Source of the DNA: UBA11740 sp035635855
Lineage (GTDB): Bacteria > Acidobacteriota > Blastocatellia > Pyrinomonadales > Pyrinomonadaceae
NCBI GenBank assembly: GCA_035635855.1
Contig: DASQAF010000027.1
Location: 248,001 to 312,000 of the forward strand
Reading direction: 5' to 3'
Length of the DNA: 64,000 nucleotides
In this document: positions 1-7,393 of the stretch, piece by piece
How the letters are laid out: each line of letters opens with the position of its first letter
How positions within the stretch are numbered: the stretch's first letter is position 1
Position numbers and translations under genes: made by a program
The notes under the pieces: model-generated
Told to the model about the DNA's origin: nothing
What the model saw: the letters and a program-made list of their open reading frames with translations, nothing else
The model's database searches: none

Positions 1-687
1 TTAGGAACAGCTCCCACCGGCAAGAATCCTGATGCAATCATTTACGATCCTGCTTCCAAACGCGTCTTCGCTTTCAATGGCAGGAGTAAGGACGCCACCG
101 CTATCGACGCGAAGACAGGAACGGTAGCCGGCACGATTCCGCTGGGCGGCACGCCCGAGTTCGCGGTGGCCGATGAAAAAGGTCACGTCTTCGTCAACAT
201 CGAAGACAAGAGCGAGATAGTTCAATTCGATTCAAATAAGCTGGCAGTCGAAAATCACTGGTCGATTGCGCCCGGCGAAGAGCCGAGCGGGCTGGCGATA
301 GATCGCGAACACCGCCGACTGTTTTCGGTCTGTTCTAACAAGCTGATGGTCGTAGTAAACGTGGATGACGGCAAGGTTGTGACTACCCTACCAATCGGCG
401 CCGGCCCGGATGCCGCCGGCTTTGACCCGGAAACAGGGCTTGCGTTCAGCTCGAACGGCGACGGAACGCTGACCGTGGTGCACGAGGATGCACCCGATAA
501 ATACAGCGTGATTGAGAACGTAACCACTCCCAAGCGGGCTCGAACCATGGCTCTGGACGTAAAGACTCATCGGGTTTATACCGTCAGCGCGGAATTCGGG
601 ACCACTCCGGCGCCAACGACGGAACAACCGCGGCCCCGGCCACCCATGGTACCGGGAACGTTCACTTTGTTGATCTTGAGCCGTTAG
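1..687 (+). CDS. YVTN/YncE-type beta-propeller protein, 3' part
   Basis: The frame is open from the first base, so the N-terminus and any signal peptide are outside the window; 228 residues and the stop are visible. Propeller-type repeats of roughly 40 residues can be read, each with a D-x-x-T/D-G-x-V-x-x-T-I/L-P-x-G core (DAKTGTVAGTIPLGGTPEF at residues 39-57, DDGKVVTTLPIGAGPDA near 122-138). This is the pattern of the YVTN/YncE seven-bladed propeller family, usually secreted or periplasmic. The C-terminus is rich in Pro and Thr (PAPTTEQPRPRPP). Substrate and partner cannot be told from sequence; this family is often of unknown function. Confidence 0.8.
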   Translation, partial: LGTAPTGKNPDAIIYDPASKRVFAFNGRSKDATAIDAKTGTVAGTIPLGGTPEFAVADEKGHVFVNIEDKSEIVQFDSNKLAVENHWSIAPGEEPSGLAIDREHRRLFSVCSNKLMVVVNVDDGKVVTTLPIGAGPDAAGFDPETGLAFSSNGDGTLTVVHEDAPDKYSVIENVTTPKRARTMALDVKTHRVYTVSAEFGTTPAPTTEQPRPRPPMVPGTFTLLILSR

Positions 688-692
688 TTTCG

Positions 693-775
693 AGAGCGCG
701 ACTGTGAGGGAGGGCTTGCGGCCATTGGAATCACACACTAAGAACTTAGCCCTTGCTTACGCGCGGGCTTCTGAT
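693..775. repeat. intergenic palindromic repeat, copy 1
   Basis: A GTGAGGGAGGGCTTGCGG segment and a CCCTTGCTTACGCGCGGGCT segment bracket a short spacer. The second segment recurs almost exactly at 24908-24933, and the first recurs in variant form at 24871-24890 and 50049-50070. It lies between the propeller gene and the DinB-family gene and ends just before the latter's ribosome binding site. Confidence 0.65.
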
Positions 776-797
776 TAGCAATAAGGAGCACAACTCT

Positions 798-1292
798 ATG
801 ACTTCCGAGGAACGACAGGAACTAATAGCCAAATACAAGGATGGATACAAGGAAGTAACGAAGAACCTGGATGGCTTTCCCAAAGCGTTGTTGACCGCCC
901 ACCCAATTCCTGGCAAATGGAGTGCTGCTGAGATTGTCCACCACCTCGCGGACAGCGAAACAACCAGCGCAATCAGACTGCGCCGGTTGTTGGTCGAGGA
1001 CAATCCACTGATTCAAGGCTACGATCAAGATGCGTTTGCCGCGCGTCTGAACTACAACAAGCGCGACATGGGCCCGGCGTTGGACGCGTTTCGCAGCGCG
1101 CGCGCCACGACGGCGCAACTGCTCGATTCGATGAGTGATGACGATTGGCGGCGCGAAGGCACGCATTCTGAAAGCGGATCTTACACAGCCGAAGACTGGC
1201 TCGCGATTTATGCCGCGCATGCTCACAATCACGCGAGCCAGATCGGGCGATTGCGTGAAGCGCTGAAAGCAAACGCAGCTGCTACGGCTTAG
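798..1292 (+). CDS. DinB-family (DinB_2) four-helix protein
   Basis: A 164-residue protein of the DinB/YfiT metal-binding four-helix-bundle superfamily. The N-terminal W-S-A-A-E-I-V-H-H-L-A-D-S-E segment and the C-terminal Y-A-A-H-A-H-N-H-A-S-Q-I segment supply the histidines that in this family bind a divalent metal. Members include thiol-dependent S-transferases and damage-inducible proteins, so the reaction is not predictable. The ATG at 798 is chosen over the in-frame ATG at 753 because AAGGAG lies at 782-787 and the upstream stretch is the repeat copy ending at 775. The gene stands alone between the propeller gene and purC. Confidence 0.8.
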   Translation: MTSEERQELIAKYKDGYKEVTKNLDGFPKALLTAHPIPGKWSAAEIVHHLADSETTSAIRLRRLLVEDNPLIQGYDQDAFAARLNYNKRDMGPALDAFRSARATTAQLLDSMSDDDWRREGTHSESGSYTAEDWLAIYAAHAHNHASQIGRLREALKANAAATA

Positions 1293-1469
1293 AAATAAGC
1301 TACCGACAAATGCGATTCCCACAGGTTAGACAGCATGCGCGTCGTTCAATCTTAGTCATAACTGTTCAAATCAGTGTTCAGCAGTGGCCACATCAGTTGC
1401 TTTCTCAAAATAATTCCGGTCGACTGAAGACAGATCATCGAGTCGATCGGTTTTATTTTGCTCACCTTC

Positions 1470-1498
1470 TTGACACCTCGCAGGTGAATAAGCAAAAT
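1470..1498 (+). promoter_or_regulatory. possible sigma70-type promoter for purC
   Basis: TTGACA at 1470-1475 and CAAAAT at 1493-1498 are separated by 17 bp, 46 bp before the purC start. The -35 matches consensus but the -10 is poor. An imperfect inverted repeat (TTTTGCTCACC and AGGTGAATAAGCAAAA) spans the same place. The rest of the 1293-1543 gap shows nothing else recognisable. Confidence 0.35.
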
Positions 1499-1543
1499 CG
1501 CGCTCGCCAACTTTTTTGATTTGCAGTTCGAAAGAATAGCGCG

Positions 1544-2443
1544 ATGGCATCCGTTGCTCCCGTAGTCGAAACAACTTTTTCTGATCTGATACTCGTACGC
1601 CGCGGCAAGGTTCGCGATGTCTACGAGGTTGACGAACAGCGGCTGCTAATCGTCGCCACCGATCGCATCTCGGCTTTTGACTGCGTTCTGCCCACGCCCA
1701 TCGAGCGTAAGGGTGAAGTCCTGACGGCGCTCTCGCGATTCTGGTTTGCGAGACTAGCCCATATCGTTCCCAATCACTCGATCACAACCAGCCTCGAAGA
1801 TATGCCTGGCGTAATTCGCGGTCACGAGGCGAATTTACGCGGCCGTTCGATGCTGGTGCGCAGCACCGACGTATTCCCCGTTGAGTGCGTCGTGCGGGGC
1901 TATCTTTCAGGTTCAGGCTGGAAAGACTATCAGCGCACCGGAGAGGTTTGCGGTCATCAATTGCCTTCAGGATTAAGCGAATCCGAGCAACTGGCAAAAC
2001 CCATCTTTACGCCCGCGACCAAGGCTGAGACCGGACACGATGAAAACATCAGCGAGCAACAAATGGCCTCGATAATCGGCCCTGAAGTGACCGAATTCCT
2101 GAGAGACGCGTCGCTACGTCTTTATCAGGAGGCAAGCGACTATGCACGCAGTCGCGAAATCATTATCGCCGATACCAAGTTCGAGTTCGGTCGTGACCGT
2201 GACGGCCGAATCATCCTGATCGACGAAGCTTTGACGCCCGATTCGTCTCGTTTCTGGCCGGTTGAAAGCTACGAGGTCGGCAAATCCCAGGCTTCGTTCG
2301 ACAAACAGTTTGTGCGCGACTACCTCGAGGGAATTGCCTGGAACAAGCAACCGCCGGCGCCGTCTCTGCCGCCGGAGGTGGCTGCCGCAACGACTGCGCG
2401 TTATCTCGAGGCTTATGAATTGCTCGTGGGAGAACCTCTTTGA
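1544..2443 (+). CDS. purC: phosphoribosylaminoimidazole-succinocarboxamide synthase (SAICAR synthase)
   Basis: Cytosolic purine-biosynthesis enzyme that joins CAIR and aspartate using ATP to give SAICAR. The 299-residue length fits the bacterial/yeast-type single-domain enzyme. Clear family signatures are GKVRDVYEV (21-29), DRISAFD (40-46), VECVVRGYLSGSGWKDY (113-129), PIFTPATKAETGHDENIS (153-170) and DEALTPDSSRFWP (227-239). The start is an ATG with a weak upstream GAAAGAAT. No other pur gene is adjacent, so purC stands apart from a purine operon here. Confidence 0.97.
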   Translation: MASVAPVVETTFSDLILVRRGKVRDVYEVDEQRLLIVATDRISAFDCVLPTPIERKGEVLTALSRFWFARLAHIVPNHSITTSLEDMPGVIRGHEANLRGRSMLVRSTDVFPVECVVRGYLSGSGWKDYQRTGEVCGHQLPSGLSESEQLAKPIFTPATKAETGHDENISEQQMASIIGPEVTEFLRDASLRLYQEASDYARSREIIIADTKFEFGRDRDGRIILIDEALTPDSSRFWPVESYEVGKSQASFDKQFVRDYLEGIAWNKQPPAPSLPPEVAAATTARYLEAYELLVGEPL

Positions 2444-2566
2444 TTGGAGTTCCGGAGTTCCGCCGTCAGGCGGATTTGGAGTGCGCCAACTTGACGCTTT
2501 GGTGCAGAGACGGAAGCAAACGCCCGATTTTATAGATTGCTTAATACTTAATAGGACTGGAAAAAG

Positions 2567-2821
2567 ATGCAAATACGCCCCCGCCTGGAAGCCGTAATAG
2601 AAGATATGCTTGATGGCCACATCATGCTTGATGAGGCTCTGGAAGAATTTGAGAAGCTTTATATTCAAAAAGCCTTTACCCGAAACAAGAAACGCATCTC
2701 ACACACCGCCGAGGCGCTCGGCATCCATCGCAACACGATTTCCAAGCGCGTCAATTCATATCGCGCTCAGGAACGAAAACACCCGTCTGGCAATCACCGA
2801 GCGAGCCACAAAACTCACTGA
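2567..2821 (+). CDS. small Fis-type helix-turn-helix protein
   Basis: An 84-residue basic protein. Residues 23-66 read as a Fis-like HTH: an acidic helix (EALEEFEKLYIQKAF) followed by RNKKRISHTAEALGIHRNTI and SKRV, matching the ALGIHRNTISKRV recognition pattern of Fis and of NtrC-family C-termini. There is no receiver or AAA+ domain. The ATG at 2567 follows GGAAAAAG. Its stop is followed at about 300 bp by groES, so it may be a free-standing nucleoid or transcription factor. Target genes are unknown. Confidence 0.75.
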   Translation: MQIRPRLEAVIEDMLDGHIMLDEALEEFEKLYIQKAFTRNKKRISHTAEALGIHRNTISKRVNSYRAQERKHPSGNHRASHKTH

Positions 2822-3002
2822 CCTCGCCGCTGAGATCCCTGATCGGATGACCGTTTTAGTAGGTTATCACGGCTTCAACCTAAGAATGCTGGTCCCCGAC
2901 CTCTCCGGAACGCATAAAGCGCCGATCAGAAGACTTTGGCGTCGGTTTTGAGTCTCATTTTCCTGAGGCTCTTGAAAGGCCGCGCCTCCCTCAGCTAGCC
3001 GG

Positions 3003-3030
3003 TTGACAACATCCCGCGCCTTTATTATAT
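3003..3030 (+). promoter_or_regulatory. sigma70-type promoter of groES-groEL
   Basis: TTGACA (3003-3008) and TTATAT (3025-3030) are separated by 16 bp, a near-consensus vegetative promoter immediately upstream of the CIRCE element, so the expected transcription start falls inside the operator. No other gene lies between here and groES. Confidence 0.8.
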
Positions 3031-3033
3031 TTC

Positions 3034-3060
3034 TTGGCACTCAACGTTCACGATTGCTAA
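3034..3060. promoter_or_regulatory. CIRCE operator (HrcA binding site)
   Basis: TTGGCACTC - 9 bp - GATTGCTAA. The consensus CIRCE is TTAGCACTC-N9-GAGTGCTAA, so each arm carries a single mismatch. It overlaps the predicted transcription start, which is the usual arrangement for repression by HrcA and de-repression when GroEL is titrated by unfolded protein. hrcA itself is not in the window. Confidence 0.88.
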
Positions 3061-3137
3061 ATATTGAATCGACGATATGAGGATAGTTTTCAGTCAAGTT
3101 GTGTCTAGGCAGAAACCGAAAGGAGCATTTTTCAAGT

Positions 3138-3461
3138 ATGGCAGTAAACATCAAGCCGCTTCATGACCGCGTAATTGTGCGGCGAATTGAGGTGGGCGAA
3201 CAGGCTCGCGGCGGAATCATTATTCCCGATACCGCGAAGGAAAAACCCCAGGAAGGCGAAGTAGTGGCCGTCGGCGATGGCAAGTATCGCGAAGACGGAA
3301 TCCGTCAAAAGCTCGATGTGCAGGTCGGCGATCGCGTGCTCTTTGGCAAGTATAGCGGCTCTGAAGTCAAGATTGACGACGAAGAGCTTCTAATCATGCG
3401 CGAGGACGAGATTTTGGGAATTATCCGGCGCGCCGCCGCAGGCAAGAAAGCCGGCAAGTAA
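3138..3461 (+). CDS. groES: co-chaperonin GroES
   Basis: 107-residue Cpn10 that caps the GroEL ring and closes the folding chamber in the cytosol. It begins MAVNIKPLHDRVIVRRIE, and the mobile loop that contacts GroEL is present (EQARGGIIIPDTAKEKPQEG, residues 21-40). The ATG at 3138 is preferred to the in-frame upstream start at 3099 because GAAAGGAG lies 9-10 bases before it and the product then begins at the family's usual position. groEL follows after 62 bp in the same operon, under CIRCE control. Confidence 0.98.
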   Translation: MAVNIKPLHDRVIVRRIEVGEQARGGIIIPDTAKEKPQEGEVVAVGDGKYREDGIRQKLDVQVGDRVLFGKYSGSEVKIDDEELLIMREDEILGIIRRAAAGKKAGK

Positions 3462-3523
3462 TCCACGACACGCTACCGGCTTTTTCAACCGAAAACGACT
3501 TTAGTTAGGAGAAGAAAACGAAA

Positions 3524-5167
3524 ATGGCAAAGCAAGTTGTTCATGGCGAAGAGTCACGCGCGGCTATTCTGCGCGGTATCAACCAACTCGCCGATGCAGT
3601 CAAGATCACGCTCGGACCCAAAGGACGGAACGTTGTGATCGACAAGAAATTCGGCTCGCCGACTATCACGAAGGACGGCGTGACGGTCGCAAAGGAGATT
3701 GAATTAAAGGATTCGTTGGAAAATATGGGCGCCCAAATGGTGCGCGAAGTCGCGTCCAAGACTTCCGACGTCGCCGGCGACGGCACCACCACGGCAACTG
3801 TCCTGGCGCAGGCGATCTTTCGCGAAGGCGTCAAGACTGTGGCAGCAGGGGCCAATCCTATGGCACTCAAGCGCGGCATCGACAAGGCCGTCGAGCGCGC
3901 CATCGAAGAGATTCACCGTTTGGCAAAGCCCGTTAAGGGCGACGCCATCGCACAAGTGGGCACCGTTTCAGCGAATGGCGACGTAACTATCGGCACCATT
4001 ATCGCCAAGGCAATGGATCAGGTAGGTAAAGACGGCGTAATCACCGTCGAAGAATCAAAGACGATGGAAACCTCTCTGGAAGTAGTCGAAGGTATGCAAT
4101 TTGACCGCGGCTATCTCAGTCCATATTTTGTGACTGACCCGGAGCGCATGGAAGTGGCGCTGGAAAACGCGTTGATCCTGATCCACGAAAAGAAGATCAG
4201 CTCGATGAAGGACCTGCTGCCGTTGCTGGAGCAGGTGGCAAAGCTCGGCAAACCACTGCTGATCATTGCTGAAGATGTCGAAGGCGAAGCTCTTGCGACC
4301 CTGGTCGTCAACAAACTGCGCGGCACTTTGAATGTCGCCGCGGTCAAGGCTCCAGGCTTCGGCGATCGCCGCAAAGCGATGCTGGAAGACGTCGCCATTC
4401 TCACCGGAGGTAAAGTGATCAGCGAAGACCTGGGCATCAAGCTCGAGAACGTTCAGCTTTCGGATCTGGGCCGCGCCAAGAAAATCACAATCGACAAGGA
4501 CAACACGACGATCGTGGAAGGCGGCGGTAAGCAGGCGGATATCGAAGGCCGCGTGAAGACCATTCGCGCGCAGATCGACGAGACCTCGTCCGACTATGAT
4601 CGCGAGAAGCTGCAAGAGCGCCTGGCGAAGCTGGTCGGGGGTGTCGCGGTGATCAAAGTCGGCGCTGCTACTGAGACTGAAATGAAGGAGAAGAAGGCTC
4701 GCGTCGAAGACGCCATGCACGCGACGCGCGCGGCGGTCGAGGAAGGCATTGTTCCCGGCGGCGGTGTAGCGTTGGTTCGGGCGGCGAAGGTGCTCGAGAA
4801 ATTCGACGTGAACAAGAATGGTGGTGACTCGGATGAACAGATCGGTGTCAACATCGTTCGTCGTGCTCTGGAAGAACCGCTGCGCCAGATCGTTCAGAAC
4901 GCCGGCAAAGAAGGGGCCGTCGTTGTTGAGCGCGTCCGCGCCGACAAGAACGACAGTTTCGGCTTTAATGCTCAGACCGAAGCGTACGAGGATTTGGTAA
5001 AGGCCGGCGTCATCGATCCCGCCAAGGTGACACGGACAGCTTTGCAAAATGCGGCTTCAATCGCGGGACTCATGCTCACGACCGAGGCCATGGTTGCGGA
5101 TATTCCTGAAGAGGATAAGGCGCCGATGCCGGGCGGCATGGGCGGAATGAGTGGCATGGGAATGTAA
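3524..5167 (+). CDS. groEL: chaperonin GroEL
   Basis: 547-residue Cpn60 subunit of the double heptameric ring that folds non-native cytosolic proteins with ATP. The ATP-site motif GDGTTTATVLA starts at 86, with the conserved Asp87. LGPKGRNVV (30-38), the apical domain and the Gly/Met tail ending GGMGGMSGMGM are all present. AGGAG lies 11-15 bases before the ATG. It is second in the CIRCE-controlled operon and is followed by a strong terminator. A 330-codon open frame on the opposite strand inside it is a coding shadow. Confidence 0.99.
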   Translation: MAKQVVHGEESRAAILRGINQLADAVKITLGPKGRNVVIDKKFGSPTITKDGVTVAKEIELKDSLENMGAQMVREVASKTSDVAGDGTTTATVLAQAIFREGVKTVAAGANPMALKRGIDKAVERAIEEIHRLAKPVKGDAIAQVGTVSANGDVTIGTIIAKAMDQVGKDGVITVEESKTMETSLEVVEGMQFDRGYLSPYFVTDPERMEVALENALILIHEKKISSMKDLLPLLEQVAKLGKPLLIIAEDVEGEALATLVVNKLRGTLNVAAVKAPGFGDRRKAMLEDVAILTGGKVISEDLGIKLENVQLSDLGRAKKITIDKDNTTIVEGGGKQADIEGRVKTIRAQIDETSSDYDREKLQERLAKLVGGVAVIKVGAATETEMKEKKARVEDAMHATRAAVEEGIVPGGGVALVRAAKVLEKFDVNKNGGDSDEQIGVNIVRRALEEPLRQIVQNAGKEGAVVVERVRADKNDSFGFNAQTEAYEDLVKAGVIDPAKVTRTALQNAASIAGLMLTTEAMVADIPEEDKAPMPGGMGGMSGMGM

Positions 5168-5197
5168 CCCCAACTCGCCTTCCCTCGTAAACAAAGT

Positions 5198-5240
5198 GAG
5201 CGGCTTTGATTCTTATTGTCAAAGCCGCTCTTTTCTATTT
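5198..5240 (+). terminator. Rho-independent terminator of groESL
   Basis: Perfect 12-bp stem GAGCGGCTTTGA / TCAAAGCCGCTC (5198-5209 and 5219-5230) with a 9-nt loop, followed by TTTTCTATTT. It sits 30 bp after the groEL stop. Confidence 0.9.
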
Positions 5241-5260
5241 ATTCACCCTTATAAAAACGC

Positions 5261-5316
5261 GTGCCAGCTCGAAGGTAGCGATCACGGGGGGCGCGATTCG
5301 GCGGCCGAGCTGGCAC
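5261..5316. repeat. inverted repeat in the groEL-tRNA gap
   Basis: Perfect 11-bp arms GTGCCAGCTCG (5261-5271) and CGAGCTGGCAC (5306-5316) enclose 34 bp of GC-rich sequence. It lies just after the groEL terminator. The rest of 5317-5622 contains no convincing gene. Function unknown. Confidence 0.6.
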
Positions 5317-5622
5317 TGGCGGGTACTATCGATGTTCAAGCGTCGGATAGCTCTTGCAACCGGCTGACTTTGGGGCCAACCCAACCCGACGGTCACGAAT
5401 TATACACCCGAGCGCTAGACAGTCAACGGCTTTTTCAAGAGTGCCCGGAAGTTTACCTTGTCTAGCCAAAAAACCGCGGAATTCCAACGCGGCGCGAGTC
5501 CTCTTCCACGGTCTCGTCGCTCGACACCGAGTCTTTCCGGGACCGTTTACCCGCCGGGGGTAGTGAACGCGGTGTTGGCACAGAGGAAATCAAACCAGGG
5601 CACCACCGTTAAGTCTACTGAT

Positions 5623-5652
5623 TTGACACTCTCCAGTATGGATTCCTATACT
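5623..5652 (+). promoter_or_regulatory. promoter of tRNA-Phe
   Basis: TTGACA (5623-5628), an 18-bp spacer and TATACT (5647-5652), located 20 bp before the mature 5' end of the tRNA. Both hexamers are close to the sigma70 consensus. Confidence 0.75.
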
Positions 5653-5672
5653 GCAAACTCCTTACACGCACT

Positions 5673-5748
5673 GGCCAGGTAGCTCAGTTGGTAGAGCGCG
5701 GCCCTGAAAAGGCCGGCGTCGGCGGTTCGATTCCGTCCCTGGCCACCA
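5673..5748 (+). tRNA. tRNA-Phe (anticodon GAA)
   Basis: A 76-nt cloverleaf: acceptor GGCCAGG/CCTGGCC, D arm GCTC/GAGC with AGTTGGTA loop, anticodon stem CGGCC/GGCCG with loop CTGAAAA (anticodon GAA), T arm with TTCGATT loop, discriminator A and an encoded CCA end. Confidence 0.97.
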
Positions 5749-5762
5749 ATTAATCAAGGCAA

Positions 5763-5849
5763 AAGGCAAAAGTAAAAAGGTAAAAGAAACAAGGCGAAGA
5801 CCGGGAAGCGCGTCTTGTCTTTTTCCTTTTACCTTTTTACTTTTGCCTT
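5763..5849. repeat. long hairpin made of short iterated motifs (AAGGCAAAAG type)
   Basis: A perfect 24-bp inverted repeat with arms at 5763-5786 and 5826-5849, beginning AAGGCAAAAGTAAAAAGG, and a 39-nt loop. The arms are themselves iterations of GGCAAAAG/GTAAAAAGG. It separates the tRNA from the convergent receiver gene and may act as a bidirectional terminator. It shares its architecture, but not its sequence, with other hairpins in the window. Confidence 0.7.
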
Positions 5850-5851
5850 GG

Positions 5852-6307
5852 TTACCGCGGCCAGAAGTTTCTAATCCGGTCTTCCAGAAAATGAAAGGGA
5901 ATGTACTCGGCCTGTCTTCCCGCGCGCCGCAGTTCCTCAACCATGCGCATGGCACCGTCGGCGTTAAAGCTGTGCACCATGATCGTCGCTGAGCGCTGCA
6001 GGTCAGGCCGCGCCGCCAGAAACGAAGCGATAGCATACCCTGTTCGCTCGTCGTCCGACTCAGTCGCGCCGTAATGCTCGGGAATGAGATCGTGATCGAG
6101 AAAGATGGAATCATAGCTGTTCGTCTCCAGCAGTTCCCTGGCCTCAGAGACATCATCCACGATATCGAGATGATCTCCCTTGAATCGCTTCAAGAACCAA
6201 TCACGCCGCCGCTGGTCGTCCTCCAACAGGAAGACACTAATGGGATGACGTTCAGAGTCAGGACTCGCCAATCCCAGTTTATGCAACAATCGTCCGATAA
6301 GTCCCAT
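5852..6307 (-). CDS. receiver-like protein resembling the cyclic-phosphate processing receiver (cREC) family
   Basis: 151 residues. After a short basic N-terminal helix, residues 23-150 show a receiver-like fold: V-F-L-L-E-D-D (25-31), D-S-I-F-L-D-H-D-L (66-74) at the site of the phosphoacceptor, and V-H-S-F-N (111-115) where a normal receiver has its Thr/Ser. The LDHDL and HSxN pairs are characteristic of the small divergent receiver group described as cyclic-phosphate processing receivers, so it probably does not act as an ordinary phosphorylated regulator. No kinase or output domain is near. It is convergent with tRNA-Phe. Family assignment is from motif memory. Confidence 0.6.
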   Translation of the reverse strand: MGLIGRLLHKLGLASPDSERHPISVFLLEDDQRRRDWFLKRFKGDHLDIVDDVSEARELLETNSYDSIFLDHDLIPEHYGATESDDERTGYAIASFLAARPDLQRSATIMVHSFNADGAMRMVEELRRAGRQAEYIPFHFLEDRIRNFWPR

Positions 6308-6342
6308 AAGTCAGAAAAACTTTTTCGATTAGAATTACAACT

Positions 6343-7347
6343 CTAGCGCTCGTACTTGAGCATCAACCCGTCTTTTCCCACCGCCCATCCGTTCTTCTTA
6401 TTGATGAAAAGCGCAAACAGATTCTGTTTGGTATTGCTTTCCTGCTCGATCCAGGTTTGGCCGCCGTTTCCCGAACGCAGGATGACTCCGCCGCGTCCGA
6501 CAATCCAGACCTCGTCTTCGCTAACAAATTGAACACTCAGCAAAGTAGAGCGGGCTGGCGAGTAAATTTTGGTCCAGGTACGCCCGCCATCCTCCGTGCG
6601 CAAAATCGTCCCGCGCTCACCGACTGCCAATCCCTGATGCTCGTTGCGAAAATCAACGTGGTAAAGAGTCCCCTTGGTGCCCGAATTTTGGCTGCTCCAC
6701 GATTCGCCCGCGTCATCCGTATGAAGGATCGCCCCGCCGGCCCCAACGATCCATCCACGCTTATCATCCACGAAATCGATATGAATTAATTCCTGTTGCG
6801 TCAGCGTGCGCAATATTAACCAGTTGGCGCCGCCGTCTCGGGTGATGGCGAGAATGCTACCTACGATGTCGTCGCCGCGGCTGGCCGAGCCGACCACCCA
6901 GGCTCGCTTCTTGCCGTTAAAGCGAAGACTGTAAAGCTCAGGCATCGCGCCCGCGAATTCTGAAGGAGAAAATTTGTGCGACTCGCGCCAGGAGTGGCCG
7001 CCGTCGCTGGTGCCAAAGATGCTGCCCCCAGCGAGCACGAATCCGGTGTCCTTACCCACGAAGTAGATGTCGTTGATAGCGTGCTCAGTTCCGAGCGGCC
7101 GCTCGACCCAGGTCGCGCCGCCGTCCTCGGTATAGCTGAGCAGTCCACCGTCGCCGCCCACCCAACCTCGCTTCGCATCCACAAAAAACACGGCGTTCAG
7201 ATCTTTCCCGCCCAAACCAACCCGCTTTACCGTCCACCCGCCTTGCGCGTGGCTAACCACCGCCCCCAACAAGGCTGCCAGCCCGAGCATTAGGACGGCC
7301 GTATATTTCGATTTACTTCCCATCATAGCCATTCCGAAGTCTTGCAT
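6343..7347 (-). CDS. secreted BNR/YCF48-like repeat protein
   Basis: 334 residues with a Sec signal peptide (SKSKYTAVLMLGLAALLGAVVSHAQ). The remainder is six beta-propeller repeats with G-G-x-T/S-W corners (GGATW, GGHSW, GGANW, AGESW, GGRTW, GGQTW), each followed about 20 residues later by a G-W/G-V-G-x-x-G strand. This is the YCF48/HCF136 and sialidase-like BNR pattern. In cyanobacteria such proteins assist photosystem II assembly; in heterotrophs the role is unknown and probably extracytoplasmic binding. Several Met codons lie in the first nine residues, so the exact start is uncertain. Confidence 0.8.
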   Translation of the reverse strand: MQDFGMAMMGSKSKYTAVLMLGLAALLGAVVSHAQGGWTVKRVGLGGKDLNAVFFVDAKRGWVGGDGGLLSYTEDGGATWVERPLGTEHAINDIYFVGKDTGFVLAGGSIFGTSDGGHSWRESHKFSPSEFAGAMPELYSLRFNGKKRAWVVGSASRGDDIVGSILAITRDGGANWLILRTLTQQELIHIDFVDDKRGWIVGAGGAILHTDDAGESWSSQNSGTKGTLYHVDFRNEHQGLAVGERGTILRTEDGGRTWTKIYSPARSTLLSVQFVSEDEVWIVGRGGVILRSGNGGQTWIEQESNTKQNLFALFINKKNGWAVGKDGLMLKYER

Positions 7348-7393
7348 ACCAGCGCTGTTTTCTCAAAAAGAGGAAACAGGATTTCCGCGATCT

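Noticed and set aside
1310..1574. Small frames in the gap before purC
   Set aside because: No ribosome site or family; composition not coding-like, and the region carries a possible promoter.
4055..5047. 330-codon open frame on the minus strand inside groEL
   Set aside because: It mirrors the codon bias of groEL and has no recognisable domain; a coding shadow.
5662..6156. 164-codon minus-strand frame overlapping tRNA-Phe
   Set aside because: It reads through the tRNA complement and the hairpin and overlaps the receiver gene in another frame; the ending is a typical tRNA-antisense artefact.
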